The position numbers and the translations under genes were made by a program. Below are positions 8,368 to 16,680 of a DNA stretch of 64,000 nucleotides, in pieces. Origin of the DNA: Sphingomonas sp. Leaf20 (GTDB lineage Bacteria; Pseudomonadota; Alphaproteobacteria; Sphingomonadales; Sphingomonadaceae); the NCBI RefSeq assembly GCF_001421535.1, contig NZ_LMKN01000001.1, positions 682,001-746,000 of the forward strand, read 5' to 3'. The notes beneath the pieces are model-generated. The model was not told where the DNA came from and ran no database searches. It worked only from the letters and a program-made list of their open reading frames with translations. Numbering within the stretch: position 1 is the stretch's first letter; every line of letters starts with the position of its first letter.

Positions 8368-11196
8368 ATGCGCCTCCTCCGCTCCGCCCTGCTGCTCACC
8401 GCAGCCTGCTGGCCCCTGGCGGCGGTGGCGCAGACCGCTCCGACCGCGCAAGTCGCGGTCAAGCCGATTGCCTTCAAGGAGCGCGTGCTGCCCAACGGGC
8501 TGCGTGTCTATGCGATCCGCGACACCGGCACGCCCAATGTGTCGGTGCAGGTGTGGTACGATGTCGGATCGAAGGACGACCCCACGGGCAAGTCCGGCTT
8601 TGCGCACATGTTCGAACATCTGATGTTCAAGTCGACGCGCAACCTCGTCTCCGAGCAGATGGACCGGCTTACCGAAGACGTCGGCGGCTACAACAACGCG
8701 TCGACGAACGACGATTACACGAATTATTACGAGGTCGTGCCAGCGAACCATTTGCAACGGCTGCTCTTTGCCGAAGCGGACCGGATGGCGAGCCTGGTCG
8801 TCGAACCCACGAGCTTCGCGTCCGAGCGCGACGTCGTGAAGGAGGAATTGCGTCAGAGCACGCTCGCCCGTCCTTACGGGAAGCTGTTCTCGCTCTATTA
8901 CCCGGCGCTTGCCTATCAGGCGCATCCCTATGCGCGCGGTACGATCGGCAGCCTCGAGAATCTCGAGGCGGCGGGGATCGACGATGTCCGCGCATTCCAC
9001 GCGACCTATTATCGGCCGGACAACGCGGTCCTCGTCGTCTCCGGCAACTTCGATCAGCAACAGCTGGACGGCTGGATCGACAGCTATTTCGCGAAGATCA
9101 AGAAGCCGGCCGGGGCTATCCCGCGCGTGACCGTCGCCGAGCCAGCGCGGGCCAAGGCGATATCGCGGACGGTTTATGAGCCGAACACGCCGCTGCCCGC
9201 CGTGCTGATCAGCTATCATATTCCTGCGGACCGCGATGCGGACATCCCCGCGCTCAGCGTCCTGAAGGCGGTACTTGCGACCGGGGAGAGTTCGCGACTC
9301 TACGAATCCGTCGTCTATCGCCAGCAACTGGCGCAGTCCGCGGACGCGATGCTCGACAGCAAGCAGTCGACCGGCAATCTCGCGGTCTACGCCATCATGG
9401 CGGGCGGCAAGACCGCGGCCGACGGCGAGGCTGCGCTGAAGGCCGAAATCGGGCGACTGCGGGATGCTCCCGTCACCGCTGCCGAACTCGCGGAGGCGAA
9501 GAACGAGATCCTGACCCAGTCGATCCAGTCACGCGAGACCGCGGAGGGCAAGGCGAGCACGCTGGCCGCCTCGGTGATCATCGACGGCGACCCGCATGCC
9601 GCCGACCGGCAACTTGCCGAGATCGCGCGCGTGACCGCAGCAGACGTCCAGCGCGTCGCACGCAAATATCTGGCCGACGCCCAGTCCGCGACGATCCGCT
9701 ACCTGCCGCTCGCATCGAAGCCGAATGATGCGGCCGCGACGCCGATCGAAATCGCCCAGACGGTTCGCGTTGCCGACCTCACGGCTCCGGCGAACATCAC
9801 GGTGGTCACGCCCGCGCCGGAGGCGGAGCGGATCCAGCCCCCGGCTCCCGGCACACAGGTCGCAACGACGATCCCGCAACCGACCGAGACGCGGCTGGCA
9901 AACGGCATGCGGCTCATCACGGTCGAACGCCACGACCTCCCGATCGTCACCGCCTATCTCGTGACGTCGGGAGGAGCGGCAACCGATCCGGCCAACCGCG
10001 CGGGTGCCAGTGCGATGGCTGCCGGGCTGCTGACCAAGGGGACCAGGACCCGGTCGGCGACGCAGATCGCCCGGCAGGTCGAGGGCCTCGGCGGCGCGAT
10101 CAGCAGCGATGCGGCGAGTGACGGCGCGTCGGTCGACGTGACGGTCAAGGCCGACCAACTGGCCCCGGCGCTCGCGATCCTCGCCGATGTCGCGATCAAC
10201 CCGGCCTTTGACCCGGCCGAGATCGAGCGCGCGCGGACGCAGCAGATCGATGCCGTCGCGCTCGCGCTGAAGAACCCGGCACAACTCGCCGCTTTGGTCG
10301 CCGATCGCGCAGTCCTCGGCACGTCGCCCTACGGCGCACCGATCGATGGTACACCGGCCTCGCTCAAGGCACTGACGCGCGCCGACATCACCAAGGCCTA
10401 TGCAACCAGCTTCCGGCCCGACCAGGCGACGCTGATCATGGTCGGTGATGTCACCACAGCCCGCGCGAAGGCGTTGGCAGAGGCGCAGTTTGCCGGCTGG
10501 AAGGCCGCCGCTGCGGCAACCCGGCCCATCCCGCCGATCGCCTATCCGTCACCGCGCGTGATCGTCGTCGACATGCCCGAGGCCGGTCAGGCCGGCGTGG
10601 TTGTGGCACGCCCGACCATCGCACGGTCGGACAGCCGCTATTACCCGCTCGCGGTCGCCAACACGGTGCTGGGCGGCGGCTTCTCGTCCCGCCTCAACCA
10701 GGAAATCCGCATCAAGCGGGGACTCGCCTATGGCGCAAGCAGCGGGCTCGATGCGGGGAAGACACAGGGCACCGTAGCAGCGCGGACGCAGACCAAGAAC
10801 CCGACCGCAGCGGAGGTCGTGACGCTGATCTCGGCCGAAATGGCGCGGATGGGTTCCGCCCCGGTACCGCCAGGCGAACTCGACACGCGCAAGGCCGTGC
10901 TGATCGGCGGTTTCGGTCGCACGATCGAGACGACATCGGGCGTCGCGGCCATCTTGGGCGCCTATGTCCAGAACGGTGTCCCGCTCGGCGAGTTGCAGCG
11001 TTTCACCGGTGCGGTCGGGTCCGTCGATCCGGCAGCGGCACAAGCGGCCGCGGCGGCGTTGCTCGATCCAAAGGCTGCAAGCATCGTCGTCGTCGGCGAT
11101 GCGAAGCAGTTCATCGAGCCGCTGCGGAAGGCCTATCCAACGGTCGAAGTCATCCCCGAAACCGCATTGAATCTCGACACCGCAGCGTTGAAATGA
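8368..11196 (+). CDS. Exported M16 family zinc peptidase, two-domain
   Basis: A 942-residue protein with a signal peptide (MRLLRSALLLTAACWPLAAVAQ) and two M16 halves. The first half carries the inverted zinc motif HMFEH (H80, E83, H84) and a distal Glu in the DVVKEELRQ region. The second half (from about residue 500) has no HxxEH and ends with the conserved RGLAYGASS segment, as in PqqL/pitrilysin-like proteins where the second half only shapes the chamber. It likely degrades peptides in the periplasm. Substrate is unknown. It stands as a single gene behind a nine-base spacer. Confidence 0.92.
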   Translation: MRLLRSALLLTAACWPLAAVAQTAPTAQVAVKPIAFKERVLPNGLRVYAIRDTGTPNVSVQVWYDVGSKDDPTGKSGFAHMFEHLMFKSTRNLVSEQMDRLTEDVGGYNNASTNDDYTNYYEVVPANHLQRLLFAEADRMASLVVEPTSFASERDVVKEELRQSTLARPYGKLFSLYYPALAYQAHPYARGTIGSLENLEAAGIDDVRAFHATYYRPDNAVLVVSGNFDQQQLDGWIDSYFAKIKKPAGAIPRVTVAEPARAKAISRTVYEPNTPLPAVLISYHIPADRDADIPALSVLKAVLATGESSRLYESVVYRQQLAQSADAMLDSKQSTGNLAVYAIMAGGKTAADGEAALKAEIGRLRDAPVTAAELAEAKNEILTQSIQSRETAEGKASTLAASVIIDGDPHAADRQLAEIARVTAADVQRVARKYLADAQSATIRYLPLASKPNDAAATPIEIAQTVRVADLTAPANITVVTPAPEAERIQPPAPGTQVATTIPQPTETRLANGMRLITVERHDLPIVTAYLVTSGGAATDPANRAGASAMAAGLLTKGTRTRSATQIARQVEGLGGAISSDAASDGASVDVTVKADQLAPALAILADVAINPAFDPAEIERARTQQIDAVALALKNPAQLAALVADRAVLGTSPYGAPIDGTPASLKALTRADITKAYATSFRPDQATLIMVGDVTTARAKALAEAQFAGWKAAAAATRPIPPIAYPSPRVIVVDMPEAGQAGVVVARPTIARSDSRYYPLAVANTVLGGGFSSRLNQEIRIKRGLAYGASSGLDAGKTQGTVAARTQTKNPTAAEVVTLISAEMARMGSAPVPPGELDTRKAVLIGGFGRTIETTSGVAAILGAYVQNGVPLGELQRFTGAVGSVDPAAAQAAAAALLDPKAASIVVVGDAKQFIEPLRKAYPTVEVIPETALNLDTAALK

Positions 11197-11205
11197 TCGG
11201 CGGCG

Positions 11206-11232
11206 AGACGCGTCTCCGATCGGGACGCGTCT
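11206..11232 (+). terminator. Stem-loop behind the M16 gene
   Basis: AGACGCGTC and GACGCGTCT form a perfect nine-base stem around a nine-base loop, ten bases after the peptidase stop. No T-run follows, so it may be a weak or Rho-assisted terminator or an RNA-stabilising hairpin. Confidence 0.4.
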
Positions 11233-11339
11233 GGCGATCGGTAGCGGATCGGTAGGACATCATCTGCTATGGCAGCCGCGGTTCGAGTGCGTGGAAGAAG
11301 GATGACGCTGCGGTGCGCGGTTTGGCGTGGAGAGGATCG

Positions 11340-12353
11340 ATGCATGCCCGTGCGTGGCTGGTTGCGGTAGCAGCCGGCGGCACGATCGGTGTCGGGCTGT
11401 CGGCACACGCTGCCTATCGTGCCATCAGCGAACATCCGGTCGACTCGACCGTCACCAGCAGCGCGGCGGCGGGATATGAACGGCAGGATCATTTCCCCGG
11501 CGCCGCGCTATTCTATGCCGCACAGGATGCCGCGGCGCCTGCGACCGGAGCTACGGGGACGACCGATCTGCCCGCGCTGCCCATCAGCGCAACACTAGTT
11601 GGCGGCGATGACGGCGTCGTCGCGGCGCGTCCCTTTTCGATGGCGGGGACGAGCACGACCGATCGCAACCGCGCGCTGCTGTGTCTGACGACCGCGCTGT
11701 ACTACGAGGCGGCATCCGAACCCGATGCGGGCCAACGTGCGGTCGCACAGGTGATTCTCAACCGCGCACGCCATCCGGCTTTCCCGGCGACGGTGTGCGG
11801 CGTCGTGTATCAGGGCGTCCACACGAACACCGCATCGGCAGGGTGCCAGTTCAGTTTCGCATGCGACGGGGCGACGATGCGGATACCGGCGCGGGCCGCC
11901 TGGGCACGCGCGGCGCGTAACGCCGGGATGGCGCTTGCCGGCTATGTCTACGCCCCGGTCGGACTGGCGACGCATTATCACACCTATGCGGTCACGCCCG
12001 CCTGGAACCGTACGCTGGTCATGACGGACGTCGTCGGCGCGCATTTCTTCCATCGCTGGAAGGGATATTGGGGAACGGCGGCGGCATTCAGCCAGCGTTA
12101 TCATGGGGGAGAACCCGTGCCCGGCGGGACGTCCGGCGGGGTTCTGGAGACACCGCCCGTGTTACCGGTGTCGGTGGTCCAAAGCGCCCGGACGGACGCG
12201 TCGCCGTCGTTGATCGCGCCAGTGGTCCTGAGCGATGCGCAGCCGGCCTATCAAAAGAGCGGTGAAGTGCGAGAAGAAAAGAACACTGCTGACAGACTGC
12301 CACCGCGTTCCGAGATACTCGATCGCTGGAAGGATTCGGGCAAGCCGTTGTGA
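11340..12353 (+). CDS. Cell wall hydrolase, SleB (Hydrolase_2) family
   Basis: A 337-residue protein. The ATG at 11340 is preferred to a GTG at 11313 because GGAGAGG lies six bases ahead of it. The N-terminus is a signal anchor (MHARAWLVAVAAGGTIGVGL). Residues about 115-225 are the SleB domain: LCLTTALYYEAASEP with the catalytic-type Glu, AVAQVILNRARHPAFPATVCGVVYQG and CQFSFACDG. These enzymes cleave peptidoglycan (lytic transglycosylase or amidase chemistry). A proline-rich low-complexity C-terminus follows. Many alphaproteobacteria carry such a gene outside any sporulation setting. Confidence 0.9.
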   Translation: MHARAWLVAVAAGGTIGVGLSAHAAYRAISEHPVDSTVTSSAAAGYERQDHFPGAALFYAAQDAAAPATGATGTTDLPALPISATLVGGDDGVVAARPFSMAGTSTTDRNRALLCLTTALYYEAASEPDAGQRAVAQVILNRARHPAFPATVCGVVYQGVHTNTASAGCQFSFACDGATMRIPARAAWARAARNAGMALAGYVYAPVGLATHYHTYAVTPAWNRTLVMTDVVGAHFFHRWKGYWGTAAAFSQRYHGGEPVPGGTSGGVLETPPVLPVSVVQSARTDASPSLIAPVVLSDAQPAYQKSGEVREEKNTADRLPPRSEILDRWKDSGKPL

Positions 12354-12375
12354 CCGCCCGGTCCTGAGCAGCAAG

Positions 12376-12600
12376 TTATTCGGCGGGCGCCATCGTTACC
12401 ATCGACATGCGCTCTCCGCCCGGGGGAGCGGCTTCACGCGCGGCGCGCAGAATCTGCGTACGCTCGGCGCGGTTGGCCATGTCGTCCCATGCCTTTTCGG
12501 CACGGCGGCAGCGATCGCGGACATTGTCGAGCTGCGCGGCATCGCCGTTGCGACGCTCTTCTTCGGCACGGGCACGGTAAAATTCGGGATTGTCGGCCAT
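12376..12600 (-). CDS. Small hypothetical protein, conserved type in sphingomonads
   Basis: A 74-residue, highly charged, helical protein (MADNPEFYRARAEEERR, then RAEKAWDDMANRAE) with no membrane segment. Small proteins beginning with this kind of N-terminus are common in sphingomonads, but I know of no function. An ORF on the other strand covers the same bases; the minus frame is preferred for its charged-helix composition and AGGAG ribosome site. It converges with the wall hydrolase gene. Confidence 0.7.
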   Translation of the reverse strand: MADNPEFYRARAEEERRNGDAAQLDNVRDRCRRAEKAWDDMANRAERTQILRAAREAAPPGGERMSMVTMAPAE

Positions 12601-12700
12601 CGTGCGTGCTCCTGAGGAGATCGGAGCGCACCATCGTGTGACGGCGGCATCCGCAATAGAGTGGCGCGACGACCCGTATGATCGTCGCGCCGTGGCCGAA

Positions 12701-12913
12701 TCAATCGGCCGGCTGGAGGTTCACGGCCGACTGCTTGCCACGCTTGTCGGGCTCGAGCTCGTAGGTAACGCGCTGGTTCTGGTTCAGCGTCGGCATGCCG
12801 GCGCGCTCGACCGCGGTGATGTGCACGAAGGCATCATTGCCGCCGCCATCCGGCGCGATAAAGCCATAGCCCTTGTCGGCGTTGAAAAACTTGACGGTTC
12901 CGGTGATAGCCAT
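12701..12913 (-). CDS. Cold-shock domain protein
   Basis: A 70-residue single cold-shock domain. RNP1 is KGYGFI at residues 14-19 and RNP2 is DAFVHI at 27-32, both intact, so it should bind single-stranded RNA or DNA. The start MAITGTVKFFNADK has an AAGGAG ribosome site seven bases upstream. The frame is open further upstream, but those codons have no family match and lie in the long leader that cold-shock genes usually have. It resembles the CspA group. Confidence 0.95.
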   Translation of the reverse strand: MAITGTVKFFNADKGYGFIAPDGGGNDAFVHITAVERAGMPTLNQNQRVTYELEPDKRGKQSAVNLQPAD

Positions 12914-13156
12914 GCGTTGGCTCCTTCTAATTAAGGGCATCCGAGGTTCGGACGACCCATGCCGCGGAGCAGGGAAAGAAGGAGAAAGGTGCCGCAAAGC
13001 GCCAAGAACCGTCGATATGCGACTGTAGCAAACTGCAATATGGTCCACATGCCCCGGAATTGCAAATCGCCGGGCCATTTTATCGGCGCAAAAACCTGTC
13101 CGTCGGGCAGGCGCGACGGCGATCACCGTCCGCCGCCCCTGCCCGCCGGATCCCGG

Positions 13157-13570
13157 TCAGCGGCAGCGCGCCGGGCTGTTGCCGCGATCGACCGCGCGCC
13201 CCGCGAGCGCACCGCCAGCGGCACCGAGCACGGTCCCGAGCAGCCCCGAGCCGCCCGGCGCGATGACGTTGCCGAGCACGCCGCCCGCGACGCCGCCGAC
13301 GATCAGCCCCGTCGTGCCGTCGTTGCGACGGCAATAATAGCGGCCGTCATTGCCGCGATAGACACGGTCGTTGTTCGACAGGCGGCGCTCACGATAACGA
13401 CGGTCGTCGCGGTAGTAGCGGCCGGCGTCATAGCCGCCATAGGCGGGATCGGGCGCGTTATAGTCATAGCTGCGATAGCGCGGATCGACGCCGTAGCGGC
13501 TGCCCCCGTCACCGACGCAGCCGGCAACCAAGGTGGAGGCGGCCAGGAGGCCAAGCGTCATAGCACGCAT
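13157..13570 (-). CDS. Glycine-zipper 2TM outer-membrane lipoprotein
   Basis: A 137-residue protein with a lipoprotein signal (MRAMTLGLLAASTLVAGC, lipobox VAGC). The middle is rich in Tyr, Arg and Asp (RYRSYDYNAPDPAYGGYD), and residues 88-128 are a glycine zipper (GLIVGGVAGGVLGNVIAPGG) as in SlyB/Rick_17kDa-type lipoproteins. It is expected at the outer membrane with a structural role. Upstream is the perfect palindrome GGTGATATCACC (13594-13605), a possible operator. Confidence 0.85.
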   Translation of the reverse strand: MRAMTLGLLAASTLVAGCVGDGGSRYGVDPRYRSYDYNAPDPAYGGYDAGRYYRDDRRYRERRLSNNDRVYRGNDGRYYCRRNDGTTGLIVGGVAGGVLGNVIAPGGSGLLGTVLGAAGGALAGRAVDRGNSPARCR

Positions 13571-13593
13571 CTATCGTTTCCTATCAGGGGGTT

Positions 13594-13605
13594 GGTGATA
13601 TCACC
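13594..13605. promoter_or_regulatory. 12-bp perfect palindrome upstream of the lipoprotein gene
   Basis: GGTGATATCACC is its own reverse complement and ends about 24 bases before the ATG of the glycine-zipper lipoprotein, where an operator would sit. No regulator can be named. Confidence 0.3.
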
Positions 13606-13669
13606 CTAATGATCGGCGCCGCGTTTTTGTTGCGCGGCGCCGTCAGCTTGTACGTTTCGCCGGTATGGC

Positions 13670-14140
13670 TCAGTCCTGGAGCGACGCGGGCACCGTGCCG
13701 CCATTCTTGGCGAGCTCGCGCATCACCGCCTTGTGCAGCCAGATGTTCATCTCCGCGCTGCCATCCTTGGCACCCGAATAGCCGAGCTCGGTCGCGAGCT
13801 CCTTGCGGTTGTCGAGGCTCGAATCGAGATCGAGCAGCTTCATCAGGTCGACGATCGAGCTGCGCCAGTTGAGATCCGACCCCTTGCGCGACGCGATCCC
13901 CGAGAGGACGGCCTCGACATCGACGGGCTGCGCCGCAGCGGGCGCGGACTGCGGGATCGCCTGGGGCTGCGCGGCCTGTCCCTGCGGCGCAGCGGGTGCC
14001 GCCGGTGCGGCGGGCTTCGGGGCGGCGGGCGTGGGTGCGGCGGACGTCGGCGCGGCAGGCTTGGGCGTGCCGAAATGGCCGCTGCCGAGCGGGCCCTTTT
14101 CGCCGAAGATGGCCGACTTGATCTTGCTGAAGATGCTCAT
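13670..14140 (-). CDS. DUF3597 domain protein
   Basis: A 156-residue cytoplasmic protein. It starts MSIFSKIKSAIFG, continues with an Ala/Pro-rich linker (about residues 22-72), and ends with the DUF3597 fold (VDVEAVLSGIASRKG, then NWRSSIVDLMKLLDLDSS and ELGYSG). DUF3597 proteins are common in alphaproteobacteria; a structure is known but no function. An inverted repeat (GGCGCCGCG/CGCGGCGCC, 13615-13641) lies downstream. Confidence 0.88.
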   Translation of the reverse strand: MSIFSKIKSAIFGEKGPLGSGHFGTPKPAAPTSAAPTPAAPKPAAPAAPAAPQGQAAQPQAIPQSAPAAAQPVDVEAVLSGIASRKGSDLNWRSSIVDLMKLLDLDSSLDNRKELATELGYSGAKDGSAEMNIWLHKAVMRELAKNGGTVPASLQD

Positions 14141-14227
14141 GGGGTATTCCGATTCCTCGTGGATGGCACAGCACGAACGTTCGGAACTGGCTTTGGGTGC
14201 GTCGCCGACGCGCAGGCCAGGTGCGGC

Positions 14228-14545
14228 TCAGCTGTTGAGCGTCCCCCGGTCGGCGACCAGCGACGGCGCCGGCCCGGTCGCCGGGCGCAGCGACTCGCGC
14301 TCGGCCTTGGTCGGCACCGCGGTCGGATCGGGCCGGAACGCCTCGGGCGCACGATCGTCCGCGCCGGGGCGTGGCTTGTCGAGCGCGAGGTCGGGCGCAG
14401 CATGCTCCGCCGGATTGCCCTTCGATCGCAGGAACACCGCAAGCAACGCACCGCCGAGCCCGATCGCCGCCGCCCCGAACGCGAGCGCGTTGCGACCGAA
14501 CGTCTTGGGCTTGGGCGGCGTATGGGGATGGCGAGGCTTGGTCAT
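14228..14545 (-). CDS. Hypothetical single-span membrane protein
   Basis: A 105-residue protein: a basic, Pro-rich N-terminus (MTKPRHPHTPPKPKTFG), one transmembrane helix (ALAFGAAAIGLGGALLAVFL, about residues 20-39) and a Pro/Asp-rich tail. No family is recognised. It lies behind the island boundary and in front of DUF3597 on the same strand. Confidence 0.6.
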   Translation of the reverse strand: MTKPRHPHTPPKPKTFGRNALAFGAAAIGLGGALLAVFLRSKGNPAEHAAPDLALDKPRPGADDRAPEAFRPDPTAVPTKAERESLRPATGPAPSLVADRGTLNS

Positions 14546-14628
14546 GCGCGTGTCCTTGTGATGAGGCCGGGAAACGGGCGGCCATGCGGCCCGGTTCCGC
14601 CGCGGAAGGTTCGCGCGGCGGCGGGGCT

Positions 14629-14896
14629 TCAGGCGTAACGCTGGCGGGCGTGGAGGACGGCGAGGATCTCGACCGTCTCGGTGACGCGGTAGATTGAGCA
14701 GTCGGGATGGACCACCGCCTCGCTGGTTCCAGCCCCGTCCCCGCTAGGTGCCTATATCGCTGATCATTGAGAGTTTTCGCGGTGTCCATGATCGCCGCGC
14801 TCAGCAGTTAGGCGGCCGCCAAATCGCGCGCGCTGATGTGGCTAAGGATGTTCAGCAGGTTGCTTGTTGCTTCGCCTATTCAGACAACCCGCGGGA
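14629..14896 (-). pseudogene. Decayed RelE/ParE-family toxin
   Basis: Read on the minus strand, pieces of one RelE/ParE toxin lie in the right order. First comes EATSNLLNILSHISARDL, then an in-frame TAA (near 14810), then LLSAAIMDTAKTLNDQRY in the same frame. A frame change near 14730 leads into GTSEAVVHPDC and VEILAVLHARQRYA, which ends at the stop at 14629. Family members read, in order, helix-rich DLLAIIDYI, ERL, GTREAVVHPNY and VEILRVLHARQ. No start codon is seen. The gene cannot make a full toxin. It directly follows the antitoxin gene at 14897. Confidence 0.72.
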
Positions 14897-15118
14897 TCAA
14901 TGAGGTCTATACTTATCGATGATGGCCTGCAGTTCTGCCATCACTACCTCATGCAGAATACCGGGCTTTGTGGACGCCATCGCACGCTCGACCTTTGCGC
15001 GGAACCATGCGTCATAGGTGGCGGCATTTTTTTGGGTAGCGTCCTGCATCTCGATTGGAATTAGGTCCGCCAGAAGGGTTAGTATAGCTTGTTGAGGATG
15101 AGGCTGGAAGGGCAACAC
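14897..15118 (-). CDS. Orphan antitoxin ('stability determinant' type) of a RelE/ParE module
   Basis: A 73-residue frame whose core (YDAWFRAKVERAMASTKPG, then HEVVMAELQAIIDKY) matches the short alphaproteobacterial antitoxins annotated as stability determinant proteins, which pair with RelE/ParE toxins. The start may be GTG at 15118 or ATG at 15049 (MQDATQKNAATYDAW); the shorter form has 50 residues and may lack the N-terminal part of the family. The toxin behind it is broken, so this is a leftover antitoxin. Base composition is lower in GC than the neighbours, as in the rest of the island. Confidence 0.65.
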   Translation of the reverse strand: MLPFQPHPQQAILTLLADLIPIEMQDATQKNAATYDAWFRAKVERAMASTKPGILHEVVMAELQAIIDKYRPH

Positions 15119-15214
15119 GTGCCCATCGATTGGTACCGAGCGTCGCGATCACTCGCCCATTAAGCCTTCGCCTTTGACCTAGTTTAGTTCTCAGATCACA
15201 TTCGCGGAGTGACG

Positions 15215-15757
15215 ATGAAAGACCATGCAAACACCGACGCGCGAACGGCTGAGCCTCGGCGGCTGGGCTATAGCGTGCGAGGCTTAGCAAACTGGATTTT
15301 AGACCACGCCGAGACAGTTGGTTACCGACATACGAACATGGGGATAAACAAGCTTGTGTACTTTGCAGTTGAGGCGTTTCTTGTTGAACGAAACGCCCTT
15401 CTGACAAATGCAAAAATGGAAGCTTGGGAGCACGGTCCTGTTTTTCGCGAACTTTATCAGAGTTTTAAGAGCTATGGTAACGGATTCATTGGCGGGAGAG
15501 CTAAGTCATTTTCTACCGCTTCAGAGGAGTTCGAGGAAGCTAAGATCCATCTACCCCCCGAAGAAGAAGCCTTCCTAAAATCAGCTATTAAGCCCCTCCT
15601 ATCCTGCAACGCATCGGAACTTAGAGCCCTATCTCATCGAGAAGGTGGTGCATGGTATAGCGTTTGGTGGTATAGTGGTCATACGAATCCTGGAATGGAA
15701 ATAAGCGCGACTCGGATAACTCAAATCGGAACGGGAGGTGTCTTTGAAAATACCTAA
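15215..15757 (+). CDS. Panacea-domain protein (SocA/DUF4065-like), candidate antitoxin PanA
   Basis: A 180-residue protein; the ATG at 15215 has GGAG five bases upstream and is preferred to a GTG at 15209. The Panacea/SocA-type signature is plain: NWILDHAE, then GINKLVYFAVEAFLVE, EAWEHGPVFRELYQSFKSYG near residues 72-91, and a C-terminal ALSHREGGAW. Panacea domains are the antitoxin half of many toxin-antitoxin pairs with unrelated toxins (PanAT) and include the SocA proteolytic adaptor of Caulobacter. Base composition is AT-richer than the surrounding chromosome. The next gene overlaps it, the standard toxin-antitoxin layout. Confidence 0.88.
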   Translation: MKDHANTDARTAEPRRLGYSVRGLANWILDHAETVGYRHTNMGINKLVYFAVEAFLVERNALLTNAKMEAWEHGPVFRELYQSFKSYGNGFIGGRAKSFSTASEEFEEAKIHLPPEEEAFLKSAIKPLLSCNASELRALSHREGGAWYSVWWYSGHTNPGMEISATRITQIGTGGVFENT

Positions 15758-16463
15758 AACTGCTGAGCAGCGCGTGGACGAAATGAGACGACCACCGTCG
15801 CTCGCAAACTGGGTTCGTTTGAATGATCGTCGTCGTGACGAAACCGCGTTGCGTATATCAAAGTTCGTCCTCGCAAAGCCACGCCATGCGCTGGCGCAAG
15901 TTTATCGTTTGCTGGCTGACTATGTCACTCTAGGAGTTTCCGCGGCAACTACGCGGTCGGGCATCGACCTCATCCTTAACCCACTTGTTCGTAAGTTGGG
16001 CCATGAGATTGCTACAGCGCTCATACCGTGGCTGGATAAAAACGAGATCAAAGGCCTTCGCGCGTTCGACGGAATGATCGAACGGTACCCGATTGGCCGA
16101 AATATTATGATACCGGTACGGCCGACCTTCGTTTACAATCGAGGTGGCAAACTCACGCCGGTTTTTATCATCGGCTGGTCAGCAAATGCGTTGAACGGTT
16201 TTCAAAAACGCCTTCTTGCGACAATGATCCAGCAAGCAATTCTTACGCAGGAAGATTTTGAAGGATCAGACGCCCTTGTTCTTTTCACACCTCGGTTGAG
16301 CTTTTCCAAAAGCGCCCGCGAGGTTCGTGAAATGTGGGTAAGTAAGACATGGCCTCTTTCTGACGACGAACTTCGCACGCAGTTTAATTGTTACGGCAAC
16401 GCCTTAGATGATGCCGTAATGATCATACTGAAAGAATTAGCTGCGAGAGGCGATACGCCGTAG
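15744..16463 (+). CDS. Unrecognised protein overlapping the Panacea gene, candidate toxin
   Basis: A 239-residue protein from a TTG at 15744, seven bases behind GGGAGG; a GTG at 15738 is the alternative, but it abuts that ribosome site. The gene starts inside the Panacea frame (14-20 base overlap). Residues 1-110 are mostly helical and basic; 110-215 look mixed alpha/beta (PTFVYNRGG, LTPVFIIGWSANALNGFQ, then SDALVLFTPRLSF), followed by WPLSDDELRTQFNCYG. There is no signal peptide or membrane helix. I recognise no toxin, nuclease or transferase motif. Composition matches the Panacea gene and not the neighbours, so the two probably arrived together. Confidence 0.72.
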   Translation: MKIPKTAEQRVDEMRRPPSLANWVRLNDRRRDETALRISKFVLAKPRHALAQVYRLLADYVTLGVSAATTRSGIDLILNPLVRKLGHEIATALIPWLDKNEIKGLRAFDGMIERYPIGRNIMIPVRPTFVYNRGGKLTPVFIIGWSANALNGFQKRLLATMIQQAILTQEDFEGSDALVLFTPRLSFSKSAREVREMWVSKTWPLSDDELRTQFNCYGNALDDAVMIILKELAARGDTP

Positions 16464-16468
16464 CCTAA

Positions 16469-16554
16469 TCACCCCGCCACCGCTCGCTTCTCCAGCAGCG
16501 GCGCCAGATACTTCCCCGTGAAGCTACCCTTGGCCTTCGCCACCTTCTCCGGCT
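16469..16554 (-). pseudogene. Second, diverged 3' tail of uvrA (28 codons)
   Basis: On the minus strand this piece reads [20 protein letters not shown] then EKRAVAG and a TGA. The resident UvrA ends with the same sequence but EKRVAAA. At base level the two copies (16469-16554 and 16680-16768) differ at a scatter of mostly silent positions, so this is not a recent tandem duplication but a tail from a related strain. Similarity stops sharply near 16555. It lies directly behind the candidate toxin gene. Confidence 0.85.
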
Positions 16555-16633
16555 TGCAACGCCGCTAACCTGGCGCGGTTGTCGTTCCGCGATCCTGATC
16601 AGTCGGTTGGCAGCCGTGGCATGCATTCCCTTG

Positions 16634-16680
16634 CCCCCCTCTCCCCAGCCCTCTCCCCGGAGGGGAGAGGGAGTCCGGGT
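16634..16680. repeat. Palindromic intergenic repeat (CTCTCCCC/GGGGAGAG type)
   Basis: Two CCCTCTCCCC units, the second followed by its inverse GGGGAGAGGG, lie just behind the uvrA stop. The same element occurs at 27816-27955. It may also form a hairpin terminating uvrA. Confidence 0.7.

Noticed and set aside
13584..14789. A 401-codon minus-strand frame covering the DUF3597 gene
   Set aside because: It joins the decayed toxin fragment (MDTAKTLNDQRY) to out-of-frame translation of two real genes; only the fragment has meaning.
14629..16680. A prophage or integrative element with integrase
   Set aside because: No integrase, recombinase or phage gene is found, and no tRNA or clear attachment pair; the only duplicated end is the diverged uvrA tail.
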